A DNA stretch of 64,000 nt from Hemicordylus capensis (GCF_027244095.1 NC_069662.1:15216501-15280500), one strand, 5' to 3'; counted from the stretch's first letter, positions 46,501-58,870 are shown. Notes: generated by a model from the letters alone, not told the origin. Program-made: numbers and translations.

Positions 46501-47487
46501 CTAGGTGTACCCCTCCTTAATAGGAAATGTGATGATGTGATGTCACTTGCTAATTAAGATTAGCATAGGGGGCTTGCATTTTTCCTACCAAAAACATATA
46601 CACCATATGTAATCACATTATTTCAATCCTTTTATCACATAAGGGGCTTTTATGCTTATGGAATCAAGAATCCACATCTGCACTTTGGTCCAGATCCACT
46701 TCTGAGCTGACAATTTGCAAGTTTGCTTTGCTGGCTCTTTGTAGAGAAAAGGGAAGTTAGTTTGGCTATGGGTCAGTTAGATGAATTTAGATGTGTATGT
46801 GTCATTATACAAATCAGGTAGCAGTAAATGTCTTTTGTTTAAAAACAAGGAAAGCCACAAGAACACAGAAGGGGCTTTTTCTGCTGAGCATTGGCCATTA
46901 GGTAATGGTCAACTGACTGGTTAAATAATTAGATCCAAATATACAACTATGTAAATCAGCAGTTCATAATTCTTGCACACAAGGCAACACTGATCAATAC
47001 CTAATCATTCTAAAATGGCATCTTTCTAATAAAAATGAGTGGTATCTTGTAGATAGATATGGCCTATCAAAATTCAACAAGTACTCCAAGTCATCCTTTT
47101 GGGAGGGAAGGACATTCCCCTAACAAGGGATTATAAAAGTTTGGGTCACAGATTAGAATTTTTCCTCCGGTCTTTTCCCCCTCATTAAAAAATAAATTAA
47201 AAAATGTACCTTTTCCATAGTTTTGAGCTCAACAATGTCTGGCTATACACCTGTTGATTTTTCTCTCAATTTCTCTAGCCAGACCCCTGGCTATAGGTTT
47301 TGATTATTATTTTAATTCTTTTTCATTGAATCTGCTCTTTTAAGTTTTCTCTTTTATATTGCTGAGACTGCTTTGCCAAGAATGATTTGTAGTGGTGAGA
47401 TGCCTACTGAATTCCTTAATATGTTTAAACCTCTTAAGATTTTCTCCTTAAACTATTTCTAGTGTAACTCAAATAAAACATTAGTTT

Positions 47488-47489
<2 letters not shown>

Positions 47490-47536
<47 letters not shown>
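47490..47536. repeat. (TG)n microsatellite
   Basis: Uninterrupted TG repeat within the VLIG gene intron. Confidence 0.95.
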
Positions 47537-47542
<6 letters not shown>

Positions 47543-47707
47543 CTTTCTGGGCAGTGGGCAAGCTGCTGGTTAGGGCCCAATAAAATCTAGCTACTGGTGG
47601 GAAATTAAGAATCAAAAATTCCAGCAGTAGGGTGTAGTAATTTTTTGGAGGACATTACTACCAATTCCCATTCCTTTGCCATCGATTCCCATTCCTTTGA
47701 CATTGAT

Positions 47708-47880
47708 TTAAGAACATAGCATAAGAACAGTCCAGCATCCTGTTTCATACAGTGGCCCACCAGATGCCGCTGAAAGCTACAGGCAGGAGTTGAGGGCATG
47801 CCCTCTCTCCTGCTGTTACTCCCTGCAACGGGTACTCAGAGGCACCCTGCTTTTGAGGCTGGAGGTGGCCTTTAGCCATT
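47708..47880 (-). mobile_element. CR1-type LINE 3' end fragment (reverse)
   Basis: AGTCCAGCATCCTGTTTCAT and GGCAGGAGTTGAGGGCATGC are the reverse of the CR1 tail. It lies inside the intron of the VLIG gene. Confidence 0.7.
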
Positions 47881-48467
47881 TTTAGATTTTTATATATATA
47901 TATAAAAGTGTTGGTATTTTAAAAACTTTTTAAAGCTTTTAAAACACCACTGCAAATTTAGCCACTGCAGGCCCAATTGTCAGAACAATGAAAACATAAC
48001 AACACACTGAAAGAATTGCAATGTTATAAACTATTTTCCATCTCTGGAGGTATCAACCTTGTCAAAAATCATTCATCCCTGCAGATGTACCACCCACCCC
48101 AACTGACTCATGTACTAACTGGGGGGTAGGAAATGGTCAGCTCCATAACAAACTGAAAAAAGGGGGAAGGGAAGATCATTCTGATTCATGCATACCACTG
48201 TGTGTCTAACATAAAACAATTTCCATTTCTACTTGGCTAGAAATACGTTTGAGATATGAGGGGAAATATCATGGGTGTGGATTTTAATTTTATAAATAGG
48301 TCAAATAGCATGCCCAATCTATTTAGGGCATCAGGAAAATTTGTATAGCAATTTATTATTTATTTATTTTTTGGTGGGGGAGGAAAAATGGAAATGGAAA
48401 ATTTACATGGGAAATATTTCAATAAAATTATCCAGATTTTTTTCAGGAAAATTTCCCAATTCAGTTT

Positions 48468-48470
<3 letters not shown>

Positions 48471-48500
<30 letters not shown>
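48471..48500. repeat. (CA)n microsatellite
   Basis: Uninterrupted CA repeat, about 1 kb from the TG tract in the same intron. Confidence 0.9.
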
Positions 48501-48503
<3 letters not shown>

Positions 48504-48789
48504 CACATCTTTGAGATACAATAAGACCAGTCTTCCATTGAGGTTTTCCAGTTCAGAAGCCTCAGGATTACATTCATCACATTTTACATTATCTTCTTCA
48601 AGCCAGCTAAGGATAATGACCTGTCTTGAGAATTTCTGTGATGTGGAAACTCATTATGATAATCTAATATAGAACCAGCTGTGGTCTAATGAAGTCTGCA
48701 TTTTATTCATCTATAGGAATTCCATTATCACTATTTGAATATCATGTGCAACTTGTATTAGTTTTTATGCATGCGGTATCATGTTTAGA

Positions 48790-49125
48790 GGTAATAATAA
48801 TAATAATAATAATAATAATTTGATTTGTATACCACCCTTCCAAAATGGCTCAGGGCGGTTTACAATTAAAACAAACCACTAAAACAGTAAAGAGCTAAAA
48901 CAAATTAAAAAACAATATAACAATTAACAATTTAAAAACATTTTAAAACAACAATTAAACAATTACAATGATTAAAATCCCAAAATCGGGTTTTTAATTT
49001 TAAAATAAACCAGATATTAAAACCTCCCAAATTTAGGAAGCTGAGAAAGCTTGGGTGAAAAGATGGGTTTTCAGGTGTTTTTGGAAAATTGCCAGATTTT
49101 AGGTAGCCTGTTACACGTATGTTTA
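48790..49125 (-). repeat. L2-type LINE 3' tail (reverse)
   Basis: An (AAT)n tail, then TACCACCCTTCCAAAATGGC and CAGGGCGGTTTACAATTAAA, the reverse of the common GGCGGTATAAA-type tail. Confidence 0.65.
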
Positions 49126-49394
49126 GATTGCACCATATTTTATGTTCTGTTTTTTGTTGGTTTATGACAGGTACACTCTGGGATGAAATACTGGATTTCC
49201 CTTTCATAACAAACCTGGCATAATTTAACCGCAGACTTCACTGTCTTGCAGCCCATATGCTTGTGTAAAGCCTTTACATATAACAGCAGAAGGAGAGAGT
49301 GAGCACACACAGACATGGAATCCCTATTTCTCACAAAGTGAAAATAGTCTTTGATAGGACAGTCAGGGCTGGCCATCCCTGGCTGAGACCATAC

Positions 49395-49607
49395 CTGAAT
49401 CGATGCTAACAAGGGCTGTTTCAAGTTTTGAACACGGAAGCAAATTTTCTTCCTCATCATCCTCAATCACAATCACAGCATCTTCCATCTCCTCTCTGTT
49501 GTTTTCAGGGGACTTGGCAGTCTTCACAACAAGCATTTCAGCTGAAGGAATCTGAACTCCATGATCTCCCACAGGGCTGGTATATTTCTCTCCTTTTGTT
49601 GTGGATT
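49395..49607 (-). CDS. VLIG gene exon 2 with SUMO-interaction-like motif
   Basis: Exon of 213 nt, phase 1-1. The acceptor ACTTTTCTTACAG is just above 49,607 and the donor GTATGG is just below 49,395. It encodes residues 152-222 of the spliced protein, starting ESTTKGEKYTSPVG. At residues 196-205 lies VIVIEDDEEE, a hydrophobic V-I-V-I core followed by acidic residues. That is the classic form of a SUMO-interacting motif. Its last base joins the main exon as GAG (Glu-Arg-Met). The phase and the acidic character match exons A and B of the plus-strand paralogue. The intron to the main exon is 5.8 kb and could hide further symmetric exons. Confidence 0.75.
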
Positions 49608-50669
49608 CTGTAAGAAAAGTAATCCAGGTTGGGAAAGAGAGAGAAGAGAAACACCTTGGCTTGGCACTTCATAGATTCATATGGGGACAGCGATAATGGT
49701 GTTCTAATGTTTTTAAAAGTGTCTCAGTTTTTAAACATGGGAAGCCAGAAATGGGAATATTGGAGCAGACACTATATTCAGTTGATATGAACATAAGAGC
49801 CCTAATGGATTAGAACATGGGCCTGCATAGTCAGAGTATTGGACTATGCCCCGGTCTATTGGGCACCAGTCAGATGCCCCCAGGAAGTCCCGAAGGAGGA
49901 CTGCTGGAAATCAAGTAGAATCACAAGTGTCCAAAAGCTCAGGCAAACAGAGTTGCTTCAGTCTCTCTCACGGCTTGGTTTCTCAACTGAGCAGTACAGG
50001 GCATCAAGACTGCTGGGAAGTTATTTCTCCCCATGCATGAGGGCATGCGTTTTATGCGGCAGGGAATGAAAGGCTGTGTATATATATTCAAATGTACTCA
50101 TCTGTTCCAAAACTGACCCCTAGAACTGAGCAAAAAACAATCCATGTTGAGTTCATGATTAAAATTAAGACCTCATTTTTCATCATGTTTGCACACCAAT
50201 TCTTTTGCGAGACCCTGCCAAGTGGCCTTAAATCCCCACACTAGGGATAACATTGCAATGAAAGAGTAGCAAGAGTAGTAGTAATTACATTCTGTGTAGC
50301 TGACCAAGTGAAGCAAGGTCCTTGGTAAGTATCACTTGTCTATTTGACCTTTTCTGCTTGTCTGAGTACATTCATTTATAATACCATACCCACTTTGAAA
50401 AACTTGAAGAACTAGGGAAATGTACTTTCATGACAATTCTTTGCTTGAAGTTTGAATACCTGCTTGACAGTTCCCCCACACTTGGTTTTAAAGGGAACAG
50501 GGAGAAAATTTGCCAAATGCAGGATAGTATCATACCCAATTTGAAGATGGGGTTAGCAGAGTGAAAGTTGGTGTGTACACGGAGGACACAGTTTTGTGAG
50601 GCCTGTTGAATAATGTGCTTTACTAGTTATAAGGGGGACACACTTCAATATAGCAGAGACAAAATATGG

Positions 50670-51010
50670 GGCAGAGTCATCGCTCAATGGCAGAGCACAT
50701 GCTTTGGATATAGAACAAGGCTGCACAACTTCAGTCCTCTTGCAGACGTTGGACTACAACTCCCATCATGCCTCACCACTGGTCACTGTGACTGGGGATC
50801 AGGGGAGTTGTAGTCCAAAACCAGCTGGTGGGCTGAAGTTGTGAAGCCCTGAAGTAGAAGATCCAAGATTCAATCCCTGGCATCTCCACTTGAAACAGTA
50901 TCTGGTGGTGCTAGGGAAGGTCTGACATGGACCCTGGAGAGAGGCCATCAATCATAGCGTGCAATACTGGGCTAGATTGACCAGTGGTCCTACTCAGGTC
51001 CATACATTCA
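50670..51010 (+). repeat. tRNA-derived SINE (plus) interrupted by a palindromic MITE
   Basis: Head CGCTCAATGGCAGAGCA at about 50,685, MITE at about 50,712-50,855, then a B-box-like AGATTCAATCCC and body to GACCAGTGGTCC. It lies in the 5' part of the VLIG gene, opposite to transcription. Confidence 0.65.
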
Positions 51011-51092
51011 TATTCCAGAGGGAGTCAATACTTGATCTGCTATCAGCTTTTATCATAGTCAGCAACCAAAGCGACAACCCCATTTTTCTCAC

Positions 51093-51561
51093 CTCTCACT
51101 GTCGTCTCCCCTCTGTTGGATCTTGCACGTTTCCTCTCTTGCACTTCTGAAGGAGGACTCACATGCTTTGCCCCACATTTAATGGGGGTCTGGAGAGATG
51201 AGGAGCGATGAAGCACTAGGGTGTCATCACTCTGAGAGGTAAGCTGCATCCCTTGCAATGTCTCCATCTCCTCTTCTTCCTCTTTCTTAATCATAACAAG
51301 GGGAACACAAACTCCAGCACACATATGCTTGCTGCTGCTCACCCCTGGGTCAAGAGGATAAGATCCATCAAGCTGGAAGGCCTCACTATGCCTGGGAATG
51401 AATTGTTCTGATATCACCATCTGCTCTCTCTCAACCTTCACCTTCACAACAGAGGGTGCAGGAGCCACCTGGAAGGGTTCTCCCCCAGCCACAGGAGCTG
51501 TCCAGGGCAGGCTGGTTGGTGGGGAAGCCTTTTGGACTTTAGGCATCTTCAGTTATTGACT
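51093..51561 (-). CDS. VLIG gene exon 1 (start codon, SUMO-site-like motifs, basic stretch)
   Basis: First coding exon. An acceptor (CTGTTTCACAG) lies just above 51,561, so a noncoding exon must exist upstream. The ATG is at 51,546, preceded in the same frame by a TAA, which fixes the start. The donor GTGAGA follows 51,093 in phase 1. It encodes residues 1-151: a Pro-rich start (MPKVQKASPPTSLPW), two PsiKxE SUMO-acceptor-like sites (VKVE at 36-39, IKKE at 86-89), an acidic run EEEEE, and a basic stretch RKRAR at 138-142 that could be a nuclear signal. No known fold is recognisable. It reads directly into exon 2 (AGA|GAA). Confidence 0.7.
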
Positions 51562-54500
51562 CTGTGAAACAGACAAAATTGCAACAACAAAGTCCTATTT
51601 TAGCCAAAGCAAATCCAAAGCATTTAGGCAATCAAGTGTTGGTTGCTTTTGTGACCAAATGTGGTCATGTTGTGCTGGTTTGTATGTGTGCATAAGGAAA
51701 TAGCACTTCATGCCAATAGTCCTTACACTGATTTTCACCTTTGTCTGTGGGCAAGGCCACAAAATATGCATGGTGGCCACAGATGTAGCTATAGTCCACT
51801 CATATCTTGCAGACATCAGTGGAACATGCTAGTACTTTGTTGGCATATAATTAGATGTTCTTGGTGACCACACTTAATAAACTACCATATACCACCTAAA
51901 GATACAGGATGGGAATCTGAGAAGATACTGAGGCCATTCACACAATCAACAAGTCCTAGTAAGAACTAATCTGCCTACTTTACTTTCAGTATCCCTAGAA
52001 CTGAACTAAATTTGGTCCTAATCGGGTGTGTAGTTCAAATTTTAGTCCATTTGCACCTCAAAAGGTCATGCATCCGCCATCTTGAATTGGGGTGGATGAT
52101 ATCATATTCCCATCCCACATATTTCTTTCCTAACCCCTCTGTCTCTAAAGCACCCAGCACAGGTCACAATCACACTCAACCACCTTGCATTTGTGTGGGC
52201 CAGTGGCCACACCCAGGACAGACTATAGAGGATTTAGGGGCCCCCGGGGGTGTGGCGGCCCTGGAATTCAGCCCTGAAGTCCAGGGGTAAGAGAGCCTCT
52301 GCAGGCTGCATTAAAGCACAGCTCTAATACCTATCTCCTGAAGTCTGCCTAGAAGCCATACAGCAGAGGGTGGCACTGGTTACCACTTTCCTGTTCTACT
52401 TCAGACAGAGGCATTTGGCTGCTATATGAGACAGAACATCTGGGTCTGACCCAGAAATGCAGTTCTTACATCCTCAGCTATTAGGCATTTGTTGATGCTC
52501 CTCTGTTGCAGTGCCTGTAAATATTTTAATTATATTTACTTTATATATATATATTAACCTTGTTTTAAGTTTTAAATTGTTTTAATGTTTAAGTTTTGTT
52601 TTTATTGTAAACCGCCCAGAGTCATAAGTTTTGGGTGGTATAGAAATTTGGTAAATAAGTAAAATAATTGTGAGACAGCCCCTTAGGTCAGGGATTCTCC
52701 AACTTGGGCCCCAGAAGTGTATATGAGTTTTCACTTGCCTTTGTTTTTGTTGGTCACAGTTGTTCAGGCAGGAGCCCGGAGAGACCCTGTTCTGGTTTAA
52801 ATTAAAAAAATAATAATTGTCTTAATAATAATAATAATAATAATAGTAATAAACTAAATGGAATTATCTATTACACTATCATCTTAAACTGTGTCTGTGG
52901 AATTATCCCCTTGAGCACGTAAAATAAAATAAAAAGGAACCCACTTTCAAAATATCAAGTTGCTCTATAGTACAATGAAAACTTTGGACAGCAGTTCTCA
53001 ATCAGGTAAATCCCCTTCTTCCTAAAGTAGGCACAGCTGAGACACTTAAGAGACTCTGAACAGCCACCTGACCAAAAGAAAGGAAAACTCTTCTGCATGA
53101 CCCTTCATGACCACACCCCAAACAATGGAGTGAGTGGATGTAGTTCTGTAAAAGAAGTGGTCTGCAACCTATATGGAGGGGGTGACCTACCAATTTGTTC
53201 TCTATTACATCAATCTTTCAACCCTTCATATGCAGGAAGGATCCACCTTTAATCCCAACTGCCACATGGGATTCAGCTCAGTTTTTTAAAACGGTATTAT
53301 CCTATCCTTGTTTCAATTGAGACCAGATGCAAAGGAGGGCAGAGCTCCTGAGGAAATGTCTGGAGGTACAGTTTGACATGCAGATAATTAAAACTGTACC
53401 TGCCAAAATATTGCTACAGGTTTGCCTTCAAGGTATGCCTGATCAAGAGCTGAGATTTGGAGGGAAATTAAAGTGAATGATCCCTAGTGGTTGTTCACAG
53501 ACGTCTCTTTATGCGAGGGTGAGGGTGAGTTATTAGAATAGCTCTGTATCTACAGAGCATCTCTGGAATGTTTGAAATGTAGGAAATTATCAGACCAAAT
53601 TAAATGGAGGAGCTGATATAAAGGTATGTATGTATGTGTAGAAGTGTGTGAAGAAACCACTATTTTTGGCACAGAGAGCGAGAGTGAAAGCTAGAGGCAT
53701 TTCATAGGGTGCTTCCCTCAAGGGCCCTGATGTCAGGTAGTAAATCATCATCAACGACTTTATTCGGTCTCTGACCAGCAACACAAATACATAACAGCAG
53801 CACAAAACAATACAACCATAAATTCCAGTTTAGTAATCTTATATCTTAGCTACAGAGGATACCGGGAAGTAAATCTGCCTCAAAGGAGTGCATAAGCTCC
53901 TGCATTCTACTTGCATATTTCTAAATATAAATGTTAGAAAAAGTGCCATAAGCATTTTCTTTCTCTCATCCAGAGGAAACCAGTGTCCAAGCAGTGCGCC
54001 CCCCCCCAATTTCTCACCCCGGGGAAGACTTTTAAAGATAACCGTCATCCTGTGGGTCGTCTGGTCATCCTCCCTTTCTCAAAATAAAAGCAGGCACAGA
54101 AAATAAGGGCAGTGCCACTGATAACGTGACCCACCATAAGACAGGGCATGACCCACTTTAGGTCCCAACTTACTTAGGTTCCAGTTTACCAATACTCTGT
54201 TATACCTGTCTTTCTACCAAACTCTGTTCAGGTAGAGATATCTGGAGATTTCCCTCTCATACAATTGCAATCGTATTGGTTTCAGCAGCTCTTTCTTATT
54301 CACTCAGCTCTTCCTCAACATTTTTTAGCTTGTAGAAACCAATCAAGGAGGGTGGGAGAGGCAGGCCTAAGAGACAGAAAAAGGCACGAGTCTGTGGAAA
54401 ACTCAGTTTTACCCAGCCTTTACAGATCACGATGCTGCTGGCTAATCTGCTGGGTGAGGGGGAGAAATGACAGGCGAAGTGAAGGAAAGAGATACATTGT

Positions 54501-55325
54501 TGGAGCAGTAAGTCATTGTGGGGTGGAGCTTGTGGAAGGCACTTGTCTGAGGTAAATTTTGAACATCTCCATATGTGCAAATCTGATGCCTCGAAAGGGG
54601 GTGAATTTGGATTGGACGGTGAGGGGGGACAAACAACTGTCTGGACTAATCAGAAGCTGGATCCAGGAGCCTGCCCTCCAATTAGTCGGGAGTCTCCAGG
54701 GCACAATTTCTCCAGCATTGTGTGTGTGTGTGTGTTTTAATTTGCAGGGGGTGTCAGATGAGATCTGAGATGAGGTGTCCGGTGAGATACACTGAAGGCA
54801 CCATAATGAAAATAAAAATGGTCTAATTACTCCTTCAAACACGAAACATTCACCAGCATTCTTCTAACCTCACTTTCTGTGAGAACTGTGAAAAATAGCA
54901 TGTGGCTCTCTGCTTGCCAACGGGCAACCTTACCGAGTTATACACAGGAGATTTTACCACCTCAGGGCCCGAGGGGATTGGGTCAGAGCTCTGAGCATTT
55001 CTCATTTGCACCCGAGACAAAAGTCCAACAGAAGTAGCATTTCCAGCACGGAGATACGGAAATGGGGAAATCCTGTTGGATTCATGCCTATTAAGATGTA
55101 AAAAGCACATTATTTTCCTGAAAAAGTTAAAATAGTAACTTTCTTTGTTTAATCCCCTACAGAGACTGGATGAAATATTTCTTTGGAAATTTAAACACAC
55201 ACACACACACACACACAGAGAGAGGCACACACAAACTGCAATTAAAGGCAACTCTTGGAACTATTTTCAGCATCTCTCTCTCTCTTTGTATCATTTCATG
55301 TTGTCTACTTATTAACAATCATTTA
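51562..55325. other. Upstream region of the intact VLIG gene
   Basis: Should contain the noncoding first exon and promoter, but neither was located. An L2-type 3' tail is at about 52,490-52,665. No clear interferon-response element was noticed here by eye. Confidence 0.35.
55195..55217. repeat. (CA)n microsatellite
   Basis: ACACAC run followed by GAGAGAG. Confidence 0.85.
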
Positions 55326-55329
55326 TTAA

Positions 55330-55685
55330 TTTTTACATGTATATTCAACTCTTCCTCCAAGGAACCCAGAGCTGTGTACATATTTATGTTTATCCTCACA
55401 ACACCGCTGTGAGGTAGGTTATGCTGAGAGAGAAGTTACTTACTGGCCCAAAGTCAACCAGCTTCGTGGCTGAATGGTGATTTGAACTCAGGTCTCCCGA
55501 CTCCTAGTCCAGGGGTTCCCAATTTGTGGTACTCCAGATGTTGCTGAACTCCCATCATCCCCAACTATAATTGATTGTGGCTGTGGATGATGGGAGTTGT
55601 AGTTCAGCAGCATCCAGAGCACCAAGTTGGGAACCCTTATCCTAGTCCAACACTCTCTCTAACCACTACACCACACTGGCTCTGA
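55330..55685 (-). repeat. Sauria-type tRNA SINE (reverse) with nested palindromic MITE
   Basis: SINE body before about 55,510 and head after about 55,643. A fold-back MITE (GTACTCCAGATGTTGCTGAA arm) sits between, with a CCTAGTCCA string at both junctions that may be its target duplication. Confidence 0.7.
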
Positions 55686-56329
55686 TTACATGATTTACCT
55701 ATAATCTCACGTTTAGATCTTTTTAGTCAGGAAAATATTGGAAGGGAAGGATAAAAATATATATCCTTCCCTGAGTTTTTCCACAACTGAAAAATCTGAA
55801 AAATTGTGAAAAAATCTGAGGTTTTTTACAATTGTAGGAATGGTTGGATTAAGACTGAGAGAGGTTTTTGCTCAAAGGCCATACATATGCATACAGTCAG
55901 CACCTAAGTCTTACAATAACATTTAAAATTATTTCCTAAAGGAGGAATTCCGCCCTGGCCCCTAAATTAACCGCCCTGAGCCATTATTGGAAGGGCAGTA
56001 TAGAAATCAAATAAACTAAGAATAATAATAACAATAATAACAATAACAACAATATTAATACATCAGAAAGATTTTTGTATCATTTCCTTATATGTTTCCT
56101 ATTAGTGCTTATTTTGGCTAAATTTAAACTTTTCTGGAAGAGAGACTGAAAATATCATGAACTGGTATCTTTAGTCTCTGAAAACTGACTATATATATAT
56201 ATATATTTTACATGGTACAAAGGCTCACTGATTCCAAATGGCATTTCTGTAACTTTAGGACTGCACTGCAGCCTGATCCTAAGTAGGTTTACTCAGAAGT
56301 AAGTCCCACTGAGTTCAATGGGACTTATT

Positions 56330-57320
56330 CTATTTATTTATTTGTTTGTCAACTTTGTACACCACCCCAAACTTTCATCTCTGGGTGGTTAATAACAACA
56401 TGAAACAAGTTAACACATACACAAAAATCTTAAAACAATTTAGGAAATCTAAAAATTAAAAACAGATTATTATTATTATTATTTTAAGATGAAAAATCTT
56501 GGGTGAAGAGGTAGGTTTTCAAGTGCTTTAAAAAATTGTCAGAGATGGGGAGGATTGTATTTCAGTGGGGAATGCATTCTAGTCTCGGGGCAGCAACCAA
56601 GAAGGCCCGTCCCCATGTGGCCACCAGCCAAGCTGGCGGCAACTGGAGACGGACCTCTCCAGATGACCTCAGTGGGCGGTGGGACTCATAAGGAAGACGC
56701 CGTTCTCTTATATAGCCAGGGTCTAAGCCATTTAGGGCTTTATAGGTTATAATCAGCACTTTGTATTTTGCCTGGAAACCTACTGGCAGCCAATGTAGTT
56801 CTATCAACAAAGAAGTGATGTGGTGGTTTCTCTGAGATGACCCAGAGACAAACCTGCTGCATTCTGTACCAACTGGAGTTTCTGGACTACATACAAAGGC
56901 AGCCCCACATAGACCACATTGAAGAAGTCAAGTCTGGAGGTTACCAACATATATACCACTGTTTTGAGGTCATTCATCTCAAGAAACGGGTGTAGCTGGC
57001 GTATCAGCCGAAGCTGATAGAAAGCCCCTCTGGCCACCGCTTCAACCTGAGATACCAGGGAGAGGTGTGGATCCAGAAGCACTCCTTGTTCCTTTTGTGG
57101 AAGTGTGACCCCATCTAGAACAGGAAGATCAAAACTGTCTCTGGAGTTCTGATCCTGCACAATAAGTACCTCCATCTTATCTGGATTCAATCTCAGTTTA
57201 TTCTCCCTCATCCAGCCCATTACTGCTTACAGGCAGGCATTTAGGGAAGTTATGCCATCTCCTAATGACGACGACAAGGAGAAGTATATCTGGGTGTCAT
57301 CAGCATACTAACACCCCACA
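56330..57320 (-). mobile_element. L2/CR1-clade LINE fragment (reverse)
   Basis: The minus strand encodes GWMRENKLRLNPDKMEVLIV, QLRLIRQLHPFLEMNDLKT and HWLPVGFQAKYKVLIITYKA. Same part of the element as 19,030, with frameshifts. Confidence 0.85.
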
Positions 57321-57944
57321 CATTCTCAAGTAAGTGTGCAATCACAGCCTCCTACTATTTCAGACTTTCCCCCTAATGTACTTTTCCTCTAGAAAACTCT
57401 CAAATACAATTTTTAATGGGGGGAGAGGAACAAATTGAAAGTTTTATTTTTCCCCCTCTGTTCATTAAAAAAGGGATGAGTGCTTGGGTGTGGTGCCACA
57501 AATCTCTGTTGTTTTTGATGCAAGAGGTGAACAGGCCTGGCCTCTGGAAAGATTATTGAATTCCAATTTGTGAGAGGTTAATTGCACACACACAAACAAA
57601 CAAACACACTTTGCTGCTGCTGCATCTGATTGATGCTAGGAAAGCAAAAAGGAATTGGTTCCTCTAATAATTTGGCCAAGCTCTCACTCCCTCCCATCTT
57701 AATGACAGACAACTGTGGGCTGTGGAATTTTAAAATGTCATTTGTTTGGGGTGCCAGCACCACTTAAGGCAACCCAAAACTGGATCTGAGTCAGAGATAA
57801 CTACGGGCATAGATCTATGCATTTGCAGGTTCAGTCCTGAAACATGCAAATTAGAATACTAGAGTGCCTCTCAGTATTTACAGAGCAAGGGAATTTCATG
57901 TCAATCAGTGAGGCCAAAGCAAGCTTTTATACTTATATATCCAG

Positions 57945-58185
57945 GCCACCTAATGGCACAGTGGGGAAACGACTTGATTAGCCAGCTAGAGGTTGCCGGT
58001 TCAAAATCCCCCTGGTACCTATATTGGACAGCAGCGATAATGGAAGATGCTGAAAGGCATGATCTCGTACTGCGTGGAAGATGGCAATGGTAAACCCTTC
58101 CTATATTCTACCAAAGACAACCACAGTGCTCTATGGTTGCCAGGAGTCGACACCGACTCAATGGCACACTTTATTCCTTTATATC
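57945..58185 (+). repeat. tRNA-derived SINE, uninterrupted copy
   Basis: Head CCACCTAATGGCACAGTGGG with a B-box-like GCCGGTTCAAAATCC, followed by the body ending CGACACCGACTCAATGGCAC. Same family as the split copy at 22,140-23,200. Confidence 0.75.
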
Positions 58186-58534
58186 TAGTAAAGAGCTTGC
58201 AGCTTCCTCCAGGGGGCGTCTGTGACTGTAGGCTTCATGTAGCTCAATGAGGTTGCATTGCCCGTTGTTTCCAATGGGAGAGTTTTTTCCAAGAAAGTAG
58301 TGCCTTTTTCTGATGTATTGGATTGTTTTTGGTGGTATAAATTGATATGTCGTGATGCAATGTGCGTATTAACTCCTCAACTCAACAAAAACTACCCTTT
58401 ATTGCACAAAAAATAAATAAAAGTTGGTATACATAAATAAAATGGTTCTGTGCAACACACCATCATCAGTTAAACAAACAAACAAACGAGCACATATAAA
58501 GACCTCCTCTGTTTCCCAGCTATAAAATTGCTTA

Positions 58535-58870
58535 GACCAGGGGCGGAGCCACCATTGTGCGAATGGGTTCAAAGAAGCCGAGCTGTGCCTTGCGCCCCTG
58601 CCCCGCCCCCTGCATCAGACATCAAACACAAGGGGCAGGGTTTTGCTCAGAAATGTGGCATGCACCAATTTCCAAGTAAATTCCCGGCCAGCGCCACAGT
58701 CGCAGTGTGGCCAGGAGCGGTTCTCCCTGCTTGAAAAGGCAGGGAGATGCGTTCCTAGCCAGGCTGGGAAGCCAGTGCTGAGCTAAGCAACTCGAAAATG
58801 GAGCCGAGCAAAACCCCACCTGCTGCGTCTGACATCAGACGCAGGGGGTGAGATGGGGGGCCGCGGGGGC
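58535..58870. repeat. GC-rich interspersed repeat, copy 3
   Basis: CAGGGGCGGAGCCACCATTG start, GGGTTCAAAGAAGCC, CATCAGACATCAAACACAAG. The palindromic site is decayed here (GACATCAGACGC). Confidence 0.55.

Larger units (their letters stand above)
43600..49394 (-). other. VLIG gene intron 2
   Basis: AT-rich and notably poor in SINEs between about 43,700 and 47,480. A degenerate run of ACTT/TGACTT-type units lies at about 45,340-45,450. Microsatellites, a CR1 fragment and a LINE tail fill the left-transcribed end. Extra phase 1-1 exons cannot be excluded. Confidence 0.4.
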
